This document shows, piece after piece, positions 37,006 to 49,841 of a stretch of DNA of 64,000 nucleotides. The stretch is from assembly GCA_963966185.1 (NCBI GenBank), contig CAWZYM010000283.1, positions 1,207,001-1,271,000 on the forward strand, written 5' to 3'. The notes beneath the pieces are model-generated. The model saw nothing but the letters and a program-made list of their open reading frames with translations, was not told the origin of the DNA and made no database searches. The position numbers and the translations under genes are program-made. Source of the DNA: Rhabditoides inermis (Eukaryota > Nematoda > Chromadorea > Rhabditida > Rhabditidae). Positions within the stretch are counted from its first letter, which is position 1. Each line of letters starts with the position of its first letter.

Positions 37006-39132
37006 CTCCCCCTCCAGCCCGTTCACATGGCGCTCGTTCTCCCGTCTGCTTGTCCACCCTGCGATGCGCCTGCTGGTCGTCGCTCTCACTGCCGGGCTCT
37101 ACGTGGTCGCGTACTTTGGAGTCGCCAAGCTACATCCCACATTCGATCCCAGCAAGGTGCGTCGATGAACAGACAACCCACTATTTCCACTTCTAATGTT
37201 CAAAACACTGTAAACTATGTGATCAAAACAACGATCTTCTCATCGGATACAAATTCACGTTGTTGTTGTTTTTTTCAAAATCGATCTTTGATATGACTTC
37301 AGGAAAGAAGCTGTGCAGGCATTAAAAATAATCGCGGATCACGATTTCTTGTTGCAGACGTTCCCTACCGACTCTAAACTGGCCGACTCTATCCACGCAT
37401 TCGACGCGGTGCAACTCGAGTACGTCCCGGTGAACTTCATCACCACCAAGGTCGGCGCACTGTTCGTCAGCTGGAATCTATTCAAACTCACATAATACGA
37501 TTCGTAATACGTTGAAAATCGTCATATGTTTCACGAGTCAATTTCCTTCCAGTAGCTGTGATTGATTCAATGCAAACGTTGCAGAAAATAAGTTCTTTTC
37601 TCTTCAGGTGCCCGACATCGCGGACCCGTCCGCTATGGCCGAGTTCGAGGCGATGATCAATCGGATCGAGCGCCGGCCGCACTGCTACGGGGAGGAAAGG
37701 ACGCAGATAGCGATCAGGGACTTTGTTAGAGTCAGTATCTTCTACGTGATGTTTCCATTGACGATGACTGAAAATAAGACATTGATTGTTGGTTCTACAT
37801 ACTTATTTTTGCTTTGCTTCTACATAATGACATCGTACGCGTCTATATGCTTCAGATGAACCAGATCGTATAGTTTACACATTGCAGTACGAAGCGGCCG
37901 CGAACCGCACTCCTTCGTGGCAGGACATCCCGAAGTACCTGGACGACAGACACCTCACCGACAAGAACATCGTGCACTGGCACAGGGACGAGAAGTGAGT
38001 GGGACAGAGCAAACGATTTATCCGACATTCTCCCGAAACCTATTAGGATCATATTACACTATCAAAACATTGCATCAGTAGCTACATCGTTTTCATGAGA
38101 AATTGACGTAGTAGTCCGCGAAAGCTAGCAGTTTGCTATGTGAACGAATCAATACATGCATCAGTGAGGTTCTACAAATCCGGGGAAAAAAACAACCATC
38201 GCTACATCGTTGCGCGTTGCCATTACAATTAGTGGAAGCTGGGCGTGCCGGTTCTTCGTTGTTCTTCCGTGTTGTTGATCATTGCACGCACGCATCAAAG
38301 ACCAGCGAAATCGCGCAAAAAGCAACGAAACCGCTTGAACGGTTCGCGTCACGCGACGATTCATAATGGGAACGCGAAACATTTAGGATACGTTCCTATC
38401 ATCTAATGGGTAATTTACAGTACGTTTCGCAATGATACGTTTCAGCGGGTTGGTGGTGATGGACACACTCAACTTCATCGTGGTCTGCAGGGGAACGCCT
38501 AACTGGAACGAGGTAGGGGAAAACAGTCTTTTCACATTTGTTGTTCTCAAATTCACCGCATGTTATCTGACCACACGAAAACTAATGATAAAATTAACAT
38601 GTATGACAAACTTTTTTTAATTGCAGCGCGCGTTCCGTCTGGAAGAGGCGCGCCATATCGTGGATGACTTCCCACAGTTCGGAACAACCATATTCGACTA
38701 TGACTCCACCATCTACGATCTCATTATCAGCGTCAAGGTGCGTCTTCTACATGAACTCTCTATCTTTCTCTTTCATGTTCCTTCTATCATATTCAACCTA
38801 ACATAGTTTAGTAGTTTAGTCCCTTTCCGTGAGACTATATCATTGGCAGAAGACAGTATTGCGAAATCGCGCGGGAACCGTGATGACTCATTTCAGCGGG
38901 AGCTCATCAAGGCAGTCGTCATCACGTTCGCGTGCATGTCGGTGGCGTGCGCGTTCCTCATTCCCTCGGTCGCCGGGGCGAGCATCGCCACGATTAGCAT
39001 GCTCAGCATCAGCTATAGTGGGTTGATACTGATAGTGACTAGTAGAGTACTACGAGTTGTACTTGTACTGCTTTAGTAGGTTACCAAGAGTATTTTTTTC
39101 GGAAAATCATGCTTTGAAAACCATAGAGAGAG

Positions 39133-39187
<55 letters not shown>

Positions 39188-40342
39188 AGTGAATGAGACA
39201 ATGAGGACCATTCCAGCCCTGCTCGGTCTCCTTTCCCACTGGGGCCAGAACCTCGACCCGGTCACCATGATCAATGTGCTCATGGCCATCGGCTTCTCGG
39301 TGGACTTCTCCGCCCACATCTGCTACCACTTCCACATTCTCATCAAGGTATGATCACATGAACCATGTTATTGCGTTCTATTGGTCATACGTTTCAAGAA
39401 AATGATATCAATAGCGTTTTGCGCTCACAACTAATCGAATCTCGTAATTCGTAATCGAACGTGTTCAACAACAACAAAAAAAACTATCGACACAAAAATA
39501 TTGGAAGTAATTGATTTAAAGCCAATGTCAAGAACACAGAAACGGCGATACAACAGAACGGGTTTAGTGTGCCAAAATATATCTCATTTTCTTTGCTTCT
39601 GACTCACTGACTCTGAATTTATGAATTCCATATGACGTTGTTTGAGGAGCGGCGCGGCGGCTCGCGAGCAGAGAACATTGAGGCAGTCCTCACCGCGGTG
39701 GGGCGGCCGATGCTCGAGGTGAACATATCATCTCTCCGTCTCTCGACTCCCCTTTCCGTTCTCATCCATGCACCTCTTTAACTTTCATTTGAACCGCGAT
39801 TTCTCGACTTATAAGTTTGGGCGTACCGGGGTCAGTTTTGTCATGAGATGCAGTGCTCGCGGTCGACTCTGGTCTGCGTGACCTGATCTCTCCCGTCCCT
39901 CACCTTTCAGATGTGTCTCCCTGGAGTTCTCTTCGCAACAATGGTTGACTCGTCCAATTCACATTGCAGGCCTCCCTGTCCACTCTGATCTGCATGCTTC
40001 CTCTTTTCTTCGTGCCAGTCTACATCATCGTCTCGTTCGCCAAGACTGTGTCGCTGGTCGCGTCGCTGGGTGGGTATCTCGTATGTCTGTCTCTTTCTCT
40101 ATTCATCTCATTCCATTCAATAAGAATACAGTATACCAACTCCTTCAGGCCTAATCCACGGTGTGCTGATCATCCCGTGCCTTCTCTCGTTCATCCCCGT
40201 GCCCTGCTCCCCCTCTCTTCCTTCTTCCTCCTCCTCTTCCACTGACACATCCCTCCTCCCGCCGTCGGCAGCCCCCTCCCTCACCCCCTCACTCGGGGGA
40301 GACAAGGCCGAGACGGAGCGGATGCTGCCAGAGGAGCAGTGA
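31742..40342 (+). CDS. Patched-related (PTR) sterol-sensing-domain membrane protein
   Basis: RND-superfamily membrane protein of the nematode PTR family (about 851 residues, about 26 exons), members of which act in cuticle formation, moulting and lipid or sterol handling. A first transmembrane helix (TLLVDALVLLPIISYFLFYP) is followed by a large extracellular loop. The sterol-sensing domain is in exons from about 34710 to 36870, including the GIGVDDAFLLLHCWRR motif (exon ~35483-35616), the proton-relay Asp pair of transmembrane helix 4. A second loop (exons ~37019-38740) precedes the C-terminal membrane half with the counterpart GFSVDFSAH motif (about 39290-39320). The tail is Ser/Pro-rich and ends MLPEEQ. 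All junction phases fit, so the gene appears intact. Introns carry (CT)n/(GA)n tracts and a diverged direct repeat. A polyadenylation signal lies at 40770. Confidence 0.9.
35920..36570. repeat. Two diverged direct repeats in a PTR intron
   Basis: Sequences at about 35930-36165 and 36325-36570 share blocks such as CGTGTCGAC, AACCACGGATGATAAAC, TTTCTGAATACGTTT and AACGACACAA in the same order. They look like two old copies of one non-coding element; its ends are not clear. Confidence 0.65.
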
Positions 40343-41119
40343 TCGAGCGCTCACTTCAACGCTCCATGAATCATCTGGAGTACATTGTTTCCTTATCTCT
40401 CCGTAGATCTTCTGGCTGCTTGTGTGAATGTGGCCATTTGTTGAGGTGTGGACAGCCAATGTTGCTACAGGTCCTTCAAAGTTATGTGACTGACATGTGA
40501 CTTTTGTTACCACTAGAATATTCTGAGGACCAGTGATTATTAACAGTTTATCAATTTGTTGCCATCTCCTGTGACGACTAGCAAATTTCATTTGTCCATC
40601 CAATCACATGTGATTTTTGTTGCCTTCGCTTCGACAAGCGTTCCTAGTAGATACTCCCAGTAGACGAGTACGTATTTGTGTGTTTGTATGTTTGTCCCAA
40701 GTTTATGTGTTTGTATGTTTGTCCTATTTTGTGCCGATTACGAGTACTTGTTGAGTGACTTGAATGTATAATAAAGAGTTGAAATGTTCAAGATGGTGTT
40801 GATGTTGGAAGAAGAAGAATGATGATTCATAGTGTTAGTGAGTAACTGTTAACCGAAATAGTGGCTGCTAATCGACGCACCGAATCGATGCGTTTTCCGT
40901 TGCTTCTGCAGAAGACAGAACTGCATCAATCAAGTATAACTCTGACCTTTTTAGCGCAACTGCCAGGGTTAGAGTGGTTTGTGATTCGAGAGAAGCAGGG
41001 GCATACTAACCATGAAGTCGCCAAAGAAAAGCATTCCAGGTCCAGGATGAGGGCACAAAAACGAAGGGCGGACAGTAGACCGGTTCGGGGAGTGTTTTTC
41101 GACGCCACGACGCGCGCCC
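40343..41119. other. PTR 3' region and upstream region of the collagen gene
   Basis: PTR 3' UTR with polyadenylation signal at 40770-40775, then about 350 bp before the collagen TATA box. No other gene is supported. Confidence 0.5.
40770..40775 (+). terminator. Polyadenylation signal of the PTR gene
   Basis: AATAAA about 430 bp after the stop codon, in a T/G-rich context. It is the first canonical signal downstream. Confidence 0.5.
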
Positions 41120-41127
41120 TATAAAAG
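41120..41127 (+). promoter_or_regulatory. TATA box of the collagen gene
   Basis: TATAAAAG, about 100 bp upstream of the chosen ATG. The expected transcription start near 41150 rules out the in-frame ATG at 41140 as the initiator. CTGTTTCAG at 41210-41218 just before the start codon looks like an SL trans-splice acceptor. Confidence 0.65.
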
Positions 41128-41220
41128 CAACCCACTACGATGGCACCGCATCCGACTCGCATTTCAGTTTCCTATCAGCTAATCATTATCCTTCCACTTT
41201 CAATCGACGCTGTTTCAGTA

Positions 41221-42130
41221 ATGTCCGACCCCAAGGCCGAGGCCTACGAGACGGAGCAGGTGAAGAAGTTCGCCTTCTTCGGCGTCGCCGTCTCGACGGT
41301 CGCCACGCTGACCGCCATTGTGGCTGTGCCGATGCTGTGCATGTACATGCAGAACGTGCAGTCCTCCCTCCAGGACGAGATCAACTTCTGCCGCACCCGC
41401 GCCGAGACCCTCCGCGGAGAGTACACCAAGGTACAGAGAGAGGGAGGGAGGAGAGGGGGAAACTAACGAACAATTTCAGCTCGACTCTCACCGTCAGGGA
41501 GAGAAGGAGCGCGAGAAGCGTCAGGCCAGCTACCAGTGCTGCTCTTGCGGAATTGGAGAGGCCGGACCCGCTGGAGCCCCCGGACAGGACGGAGCCCCCG
41601 GAAACGACGGACGCCCCGGACAGCCCGGAGCTCCCGGACCCGATGCTCCCGATGACAAGGCTGTGCCCACCGCTGACGACTTCTGCTTCGACTGCCCCGC
41701 CGGACCCCCCGGACCCGCTGGAAACCCCGGACCCAAGGGACCCAACGGACAGCCCGGACAGCCTGGAGAGTCTGGACCTCAGGGACGCCCCGGACAGCCT
41801 GGAGCCCCCGGACCTCAGGGACCTCCCGGAGCTCCCGGAAACGACGGACAGCCCGGACAGCCCGGAAAGCCCGGACAGACCCGCACCGTGCCCTCTCCTC
41901 CCGGACCCCCCGGACAGCCCGGAGAGCCCGGACCCCAGGGACCCCCCGGACAGGACGGACGCCCCGGAAACGCCGGAAGGCCCGGACAGCCCGGACAGCC
42001 CGGAGAGCCTGGACAGGACGGACAGCCCGGAAACCCCGGATCTGCTGGAGAGCCCGGAGCTCCCGGACAGGACGGAGCCAAGGGAAGCTGCGACCACTGC
42101 CCCCCTCCCCGCACCGCCCCCGGATATTAA
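41221..42130 (+). CDS. Cuticle collagen
   Basis: Structural cuticle collagen of 286 residues, a usual length for the family. Exon 1 is 41221-41430 and exon 2 is 41480-42130, separated by a 49-nt intron ending TTTCAG. An N-terminal cuticle-collagen domain contains a hydrophobic segment (residues ~18-45) followed by a Cys-containing region. A subtilisin-type cleavage site (EREKRQ) precedes [11 protein letters not shown]. Long Gly-X-Y blocks follow, interrupted around a C-F-D-C segment and a TRTVPSPP linker, ending with CDHCPPP and a GY C-terminus. The conserved cysteine pairs flanking the Gly-X-Y domain fit disulphide-linked trimers. Codon use is strongly biased (GGA, CCC), typical of highly expressed nematode collagens. 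Antisense open frames across it are shadows. Confidence 0.95.
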
Positions 42131-42311
42131 GCCATTCAAGGAACATTTCTCTTATTGTTTCATCACATGGAATGATAAAGAGCTGCATCACAATTTTCAT
42201 TTTATGATTGGGGTGACATTACAAACAATTTTTTGTATCATTCATGGTTTAAAAAGAGTATTTGACGGGAGGTGTTAAAACATCAACAGTCGCAGAAACA
42301 GTGAGTAGGAT

Positions 42312-43574
42312 TCACGGTTTGAACGGAGCGGGCAGGAAGTAGGGCGGAAAGCGGGCCTGCCGAGGGCACTTGGTCTCCGAGATGCACGGGCGAGACGTAG
42401 GTGGTGCCTCTCCACGGCAGTCGTGGGCCGCTGCAGTCAGATTCTGAAAAGAACCCTTTCAAAAAGAGGGCGAATTGAGTGTAGATGGTTCAGCACTTCT
42501 TATAGCTTTCTCTTTTCTGGTGATTTTCAATATTTAGAGCAATACCCTAGGATGTCAGTCACTGCGAGAAATGTGATGTGCAAACGCAGATTTCGACGGT
42601 ATTCACACATGCACTCACCATCCGAGCTATGTACGACCACGGCTCAGGCAGGTCCACGTGGTGCTTGTGCGTATTTTCGAAGATTGCCTAGAAAAAAAAA
42701 CACTTTTTTTCGTATCACAAAGTGATTGAACATGGTTCCAGATGGATAACTGTACCATAATCTCCCGCAGTCTGGCTCGGCACGCGACCGTCCTAGTCTG
42801 CTCGCCTCTGCCGCAGTCGGTGGAGCACGCGCTCCACTCGGAAGTGAACCACGTCATAGCGGCTCTGAAACCGTTTACTTTAGTATTGATATTAATTTCA
42901 ATTTCATTCTCAACACCCTCGGTTTACTTTACCTCATCTTTTCCGGCGCCTTCTCTCCGGTCGCCGCCTCGCACTGCTCGATGAGGTGCTCCACCCCCTG
43001 CCCATCCACGCATCGCACGTCGCGCACCTCCACGAGATCCACAGGCATGTCCTGAGTTGTAAGAAATTCTCTATGAAGGCATTTTCGAAACCTGCTTACA
43101 GCGTTTGTGTATGATTTGTGTAATTTTGCTCATGTGTAGTTAATTTAAAGTTTTGTAATTGAGTGTGTAATGTTTGAAAAAAGAGACAAAGAGAGACAGA
43201 AAAAGAGAGTACAATTGTTTTGTGCGTTCGCCTACCTCGTTCTCCATTTGTGTCCACTCTCCCGTGGTGAAGTGCAGTCCGTCGCACGCGGGCATTTCGC
43301 AAGATTTGACTGTCGGGATCTCACTCTGACCAGGACAGTAGCCGTCGATCTTCGAAGCGGGATTACTTGTGATGGCTGAAGCGAATTCATATTCTCTCTC
43401 TCTCTCTCTCCCTCCCCCTCTCTCTCTCTCTCTAATTCTCCCTCCCTCCCTCCCTCGCTCTCCCCTCTCTCTCTATCACCCTCCCTCCCCCTCTCTCTCT
43501 TTTTCTCTGTCTCTCCCTCCCTCCCTCCCTCCCTCCCTCTCTCTCCCCCCTCTCTCTCCTTCTCCCTCCCTCCC

Positions 43575-43610
<36 letters not shown>

Positions 43611-44039
43611 CCTCCCTCCCTCTCTCCCTCTATCTCTCTCTCTCTCCCTCCCCCCTCACACTCATGTGGCAGCACGCACTCCACCCTCCTCGTCTGTGTC
43701 CCGTTGCCGCACTCGACACTGCATGGGGACCACTCCGAGATGAACGGGGAGCCGCACGCGGGACTGTAAGGCAATTGTAATTTTTGTTTTGAAGATTTGT
43801 AATGTAACAAGATCTCATAATTCTTTGACGTTGACGATTGGGGGTTCGACGAAGACGCGCGTTAACATGTCATTGTTTTGATACCAATAACCAATAACAA
43901 ATACACTCTATCCATCTTTTCATCTCACCGTCGACACGGCTGAATGAAATCGGGCGGCTGTTCGAGACAGAAGATCTCCTTGACACGGTACGGGGCACCG
44001 GTAGTGGCGTTCTGGAAGATTCCTATTTCAGGAGAGAGG

Positions 44040-44092
<53 letters not shown>

Positions 44093-44428
44093 AAGAAGGT
44101 AGAGAGAGAGAGGGGAGAGAGATATATGTAGGTACTCACAATCCGTACGCAGACCACCGCCCGCATCTGTGTGCCTTCCCCGCATAGTTGGGAGCATGGG
44201 CCCCACTCTCCTGTCAGCCAGCGAGCCTCACGTGCCGAGATCTGAAGAGATGGAAAACAAAACTTTTTTTTCCGAATTGAAGAACATTCATTTTTGGTTT
44301 GGTATAAGGAAATGAAACGCGAAGTGTTGATATTCCGCACGGAACAATTGTTGTCAAACCTTTTCTTTGATTTCCGCTGGAAGAGAGAAGGCAGACAACG
44401 CGAGTGTTGACAGTAACAGTAAGTGCAT
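42312..44428 (-). CDS. Secreted thrombospondin type 1 repeat protein (ADAMTS-like)
   Basis: Extracellular protein of about 310 residues with no protease domain. Exon 1 (44360-44428) encodes a signal peptide (MHLLLLSTLALSAFSLP) and follows a TTTTGCAG acceptor likely used for trans-splicing. Thrombospondin type 1 repeats are at about 44130-44240 (WLTGEWGPCSQLCGEG), 43675-43770 (FISEWSPCSVECGNG) and 42755-42850 (FTSEWSACSTDCGRG). Each has the WxxCxxxCGxGxQ pattern; a fourth, degenerate unit (FTTGEWTQ) lies between. The last exon (42312-42450) ends with a cysteine block (SRPCISETKCP) and a Pro/Phe-rich tail. Phases of all nine exons agree. It resembles ADAMTS-like or papilin-type matrix proteins; a glycosaminoglycan or matrix role is family inference. 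An intron of over 270 bp holds (CT)n. Confidence 0.85.
43390..43655. repeat. (CT)n/(CCCT)n low-complexity tract
   Basis: About 265 bp of C/T-only sequence with CCCTCC interruptions within an intron of the minus-strand thrombospondin-repeat gene. It creates long spurious Ser/Leu/Pro and Glu/Arg/Gly open frames. Confidence 0.95.
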
Positions 44429-44806
44429 CCTGCAAAAAACATTATCATTGTAGCAAACAAAATAAAAACTATACAACAGACACACGAATAAGACTGATTG
44501 TGTCGAGTCGAGTACACGAGACTATTTTTTTATCGTATCACAACTTAGAGGTCATGTTGCGTCACTAGCCGTACGTGATCTGTGATGTTGTCTTGACCAG
44601 TGTTCAATACACAATCAGTTCGCAACCTATTCGCAACAAACAGTGCACTTTCTGTTGTGCAGGTGGTCTGGAAGGAACTGGTGCGAAAGTGCAAGTTGTC
44701 TGTAGGAAAGAAGTTCCGAAAACGTGGTGTTCCTGTCACAAACAACGTCACACGATCAACACTCTGCACTTTTGCAGTCAACACGCAGTAAACACCTTGA
44801 AGGTTC

Positions 44807-44814
44807 TATAAAAT
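44807..44814 (+). promoter_or_regulatory. TATA box of the fatty acyl-CoA reductase gene
   Basis: TATAAAAT about 76 bp before the start codon at 44890. The ~460-bp interval to the divergent gene starting at 44428 is a shared, non-coding promoter region. Confidence 0.55.
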
Positions 44815-44889
44815 GGAGCCGCGCGGAGCGGATCAATTGTCTGCGCAGACTATTTTCTTGAATACTAGACGTCTACCATACAACCACAA

Positions 44890-45724
44890 ATGTCCTTTTC
44901 CATTCTCCCATTCTACAGCGAGGCTAATGTCTTCATCACGGGAGGCACCGGGTTTTTGGGCAAGGTAGGGTTGATCATCAAATAACCATAGTTTTCTCAC
45001 ACATTTTCTCACAAAAAACAACTATTCGCTCGGACCGTTGCCAACTTGGGAAGCAGTGATGAAGAATACTATAAAATAATTTATCGTTATGAAAGGGAAG
45101 TTTCAGGCTCTGATCGAAAAGCTGCTCTACTCCATCCACGACCTGGGTACAGTGTACGTTCTGATGCGGGCCTCCAAGGGGAAGACAGCGGCGGAGAGAG
45201 TGGAGGAGTTCAAGAGAGACTACGTGTTCGGCAGGCTGCGAAGAGATCGGTGAGCAGTTTATCTTATCTTTCTGTCAATATAAAAGTAGAAGTGTTTACA
45301 TAAAACATTTTACTGTGTCATTCGAGCATTCGGAATATGATTGGGAGATGATAAGTATTAGTACGTTTCAGTCCGCGCGCTCTCTCGAAGATCGTGGCCA
45401 TCGAGGGGGACATCGCCCTTCCCCATCTCGGTATCAGTGTCGACGACAGACGGCTGCTGGCAGAGAATGTGGGTGGTTTTCAAACTTTGATTGAAGCCGG
45501 ATACTGATAAAAATTGAGGTTACGTTTTACATAACGCAAATAATAGACAAAAAATAATACTTTAATAATAATGAGCATGTTTTCACGTCATTAATACAAA
45601 ACAAAACACAACCACTCGTTTAGGTGCACATCGTCTTTCACGCGGCAGCCATGATCAAGTTCAACGAGCCGATACAGGTGGGGGGAGAGAATCACAATTC
45701 TCTCTCTCGCTTTCTCTCTCCACC

Positions 45725-45787
<63 letters not shown>

Positions 45788-48514
45788 TTTTCTCTTTCTC
45801 TTTCTCTCTCACGCTCAGTCTCCTCTATCTTTCCAGGTGGCCGCCAATCTCAACCTGCGCGCCACTGTCCGGGTGACGGAGCTCTGCCGCGAGATGCGGC
45901 GGTTCAAGGTGGGTACTCATAGTACGATCGGTGTTTCAAGTAGTGATAATACTATCCTAATAATACTATCCTTGAAAAGGAACCATTGCATAAGCTATTC
46001 ATTAACGTATTTGTCGACTACGTGAAACGTATATCTCTAAAGCCTAATCGTAGCCTCGTGTTGAGCGTGTGTGGTTTTGTTGGATTTTGAAACACGTCTT
46101 CGAGGAAGTGGTGCGTGAACGAACGAGTGTGATAGTTATTGTCGGCTTTTACATGTACTCAACTTTTCACGTTACATCGACATGTAATCACTCCTACGTT
46201 TCTCATGACAGTGAAGTGGCTAGATGAGAAATGTGATGTAATTGTGCTGATTTGTGATGTAATTGTGTTAAACGCGTTTTTAAGGAAAACAAATTTCATC
46301 GATAAGCGATTACTTTATTGATTTATTGATTACTTGCAGGTTCTGGTGCACTGCTCGACCGCATTCTCCAACACAGACCACGCGATCATCGAGGAGAGGG
46401 TGTACCCGAGCAGGTGAGAAAGCTCTCTCTCACTCTGTAGGTCTGTCTGTCTTTCTTTTTATCTCTCTATCCCTCTCTCCCTCATTCCCTATCTCTTTTT
46501 TTTTGTTTTTTTCTACATAATCTTTTTATATCTACTGTCTACTGATAGAAAAAAGTGAAGTAGAAGTGATAAGTGACGTCACTCCAGGATCTCGGTGGAA
46601 GACTTCCTCCTCGACATGGATACTCTCTCAGAGGAGGAGCTGCGCAGGCGGACGCCGGAGTACCTGGGAAAGAAGGCCAATACGTACATCATGACAAAGG
46701 CACTGGCGGAGGTGGGTGAAATATATTGGATTCCATTGGATCATTAGGTCATTAGAGAATAGTAGACAATTTAACATAAATGTTATATATGTTCATACCA
46801 TAGTCATCAATGACGAATTATTTACATGGTGATAACAAAGTGCATCAGTACGTTTCCAGAACGCTATCGACTCGTGCGGTCTGCCCTCCATCATCGTGCG
46901 TCCGTCCCTTGTGTGTGGGGCAGTGTCCGAGCCGCACCCCGGATGGATAGAGGGCATGAGCAGTGTGAACAACTTCACCGTGCCGGTGAGTGATTAAAAT
47001 ACCTGCATATCCCGGTGGTTCTTGTTGCGGCTTGAGGATATGGATAGGTTGAATTGAATAAAAATGGACAGTAAGAATAATGAGCAGCGTCAACAACTTC
47101 ATCGTGCCGGTTAGTAGAGGATTCACGGGAAAACTTCTGTACTGTGAGCTTGACGTGCGTAATATATGAACATTTTCACCGTCCCGGTGGTATCATCTTT
47201 GTCAGATTGAAACTCGACGTGTTGTTTTGACACGTGTTTGTGTACTTTGCAATCAACGGGTTTCTCCCAAAATGGCCGGTTTTGACTGGCGTTGACTAGA
47301 GTAATGATAATGAGAACATCGGTAATCAACAAGAAGGAACTCCCATTTGTCATTGGAACTTCAGTGACAAATTGTGCAGAAAACAACTGATACGTTTCAT
47401 ACCAATCATATATGTCCAGTGCCAGATAGTGAAGTCAATACGTTTATGTAACATGAATTACAGTAACAAAAACAAAAACAAAAACAACAACAACAACAAC
47501 CTTCAGATAGCTACTGGCCAGCTGCACGACCTGCATGGAGTCGAGTCGGGGGTGGGCGATGTGATTCCAGTGGACGTGAGTGTGAACGGGATGATCGCCG
47601 CGGCTAGCTATGCTGTCAACTGGTGGGTGGTTGGATTTTTCTAAAAGCGCGGTCAGTCTCTTCTATATATGAAAAGTTATCAGAAGTTATTCGAAGGCGT
47701 TGCAAGGCTATCGCAAGTATTTCGAAGACGTTTGAGTAGTTTGAAGGCATATCGCAAGGCAAATCGGGAGTAGTTTGAAGCTCGAAGTCGTTGGAAGATA
47801 CTTAGATACTGACCTCTACTTGAACATTTAGGAATATGAATACAACGAATACTTCTGAACTGGACATCATGAGTAGTTTCTCTGACAGAAGAACTTTGAG
47901 AAGAGCTTTCCCCAGCGCTTGCGCATACGTTTCACGCTCCACGAGAATTGGTAAATGTGGTTAATCGGCGATCGTCTGTATAATTATTGCATCATTGCTA
48001 TTCCCTATAAGTAATTCGATAAACGCAATACCATCCAAAAAATCTGGAACATTATCTGATACATCAACACCTCTCCGTTTCCAGCCTCTCCACCTCCACT
48101 CCAGTCATCAACCTCGCCTCCTCGGCACTCAATCCACTCCACTGGGAGGAGTACAGGAAGGTTAGCTGCGAATTGTTTCCCATATTACATGAGTTCCGCG
48201 GTATCCAAGTACTATGGATGATGTTATCGTCTATGCAATCAAATCAAATCAAATGTTTTTTTTTCCAGAATCGCTTATTCATGTACATATTGCACGCATG
48301 AAAGACGTGCAAACCATTTCAATTTCAGGTGGTGAACCAGTTCTTCAACAACTTCCCCACCAGCAAGGCGGTGGACCGACCGCATTTGACCATGCATGAG
48401 AGGTGGGGTGACTGTGATGGTTTCGGAGTTACTGTCTAGGTACAGTAGTAAATTGTATGAGGGGATGAGAGAAGGAAAGAGAGAGGAGAGAGAGAGGAGG
48501 GGAGGGAGGGAGAG

Positions 48515-48595
<81 letters not shown>

Positions 48596-48708
48596 CAGAG
48601 AGTCATTGCAGCGGCCTGGCGTTCGAGGCTGCGTTCTTTCTCCGACACACCGTGCCCGCGAGGGTCAAACACACACTCATGCGGGTGGCTGGCATGAAGA
48701 CGCCGTGG

Positions 48709-48786
<78 letters not shown>

Positions 48787-49841
48787 CCCCCCCCCATTCC
48801 AGCTCCGCCCGCTCGCGTGCCTACCTCTCCAAGATGGCGCAGACTGTTCGTGGAATGACCACGTGTGAGTGGCTGATCCGTGGAGACAACCTCGTGGAGA
48901 TGTGGGAGGCGCTGGATGAGACGGACCAGAAGGTGAGTGAGGAGTGGGGAAGGGTTGCCTTTGTAATCATTACACAAGCACATGTGTTCTTTTTCGCCTA
49001 CACACTAATACGTTGAATCTGATTATAGGTTAGAAATTGTTTGCAGATCTTCCCGTTCGACATTCGCACGCTTTCGTGGACAGACTATCTCGCGGACTAT
49101 TGCATGGGTGAGCTTTCTCTTCCTTTCTTCCTCTCTTCTTCTCTCTTTTTTTCTCTCTCTTTCTCTCTCCCTCCTCCTCCTCCTTTTTTTCTACCACCTT
49201 CTTCTTTCCAGGCGCTCGCCAACTACTCATCGGCGATAGTCTGTCCGACAAAGATGTGAGCATCGCCAGAGGGAAGATGGAGAAGTGAGTGAAAGTATCC
49301 AATCAAATTTCACTTCACTCGGTTCTATTGTTGCAAATACGTGATTTGACGAGTCAGATTTGTTTCGACAGAACACAAGAGTCATACCGTTAGAGCATCG
49401 TATTCGAACAGCAATTGTGGCGCAGCGTTGGATTCGGACTCGGAATTCCATTGCTGTTGCAGGTTCCGTCTGCACTCGCTCTTCAAGCTCATCGCTCTTT
49501 TTGCAACGCCAGCGACGCTCTACGCGTTGCTAACGTGAGCATTGTGGAAGTCTAAAATACAAAAGGAAAGCTGATTTTTTTTCAGAAGGCACTCCCTCCG
49601 CCGTGCGCTCACTCTCAGTCTACTATCGGCACTTGTTGTCAAGGTATGTCTTACACTTACGTACATATGTGAACTAAATACTATTTATTGAACAAAAATA
49701 CAGTAAAAATTGACAGAATTTTCTACTTTTCAGCTCTTCGGACGACCCACTCGCTCCTCCCACGTCGCCCTTCGATCACTCGAATACTACCAGAACATCT
49801 ACCACCACTTCCAGGCCAAGGGGAGACTACTCGAGGACTGA
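44890..49841 (+). CDS. fard-1: Fatty acyl-CoA reductase
   Basis: NADPH-dependent reductase turning long-chain acyl-CoA into fatty alcohol, the precursor of ether lipids; animal members act at the peroxisome membrane. About 541 residues in about 18 exons, matching family length. The Rossmann nucleotide-binding motif TGGTGFLGK is at residues ~17-25. Further conserved blocks are GDIALPHLGIS, HAAAMIKFNEP, VHCSTAF and the catalytic YIMTK (YxxxK, exon about 46588-46711), then RPSLV. The C-terminal sterile domain follows, with the hydrophobic exons near 49460-49650 (LFKLIALFATPATLYALL) anchoring the protein. The stop is at 49839-49841. The symbol refers to the Caenorhabditis orthologue; orthology is inferred from motifs only. 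Confidence 0.9.
48470..48782. repeat. (GA)n and (CT)n microsatellites on both sides of a reductase exon
   Basis: Purine-rich (GA)n at 48470-48602 and pyrimidine-rich (CT)n at 48714-48782 flank the exon that starts near 48611. Both are intronic, and on the transcript they are complementary, so they could pair across the exon. Confidence 0.85.

Noticed and set aside
41140..41220. Upstream in-frame ATG for the collagen
   Set aside because: It lies within 15 bp of the TATA box, upstream of the expected transcription start, and adds a non-family N-terminus; a TTTCAG trans-splice acceptor sits just before the later ATG.
41318..42278. Long open frames in other phases and antisense across the collagen
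   Set aside because: They are shadows of the biased GGA-CCC Gly-X-Y codons; the in-phase frame has the cuticle collagen domain, the cleavage site and cysteine pairs.
48396..49016. 206-residue plus-strand open frame
   Set aside because: It reads through (GA)n, an exon in the wrong phase and (CT)n; the spliced reductase frame explains the region.
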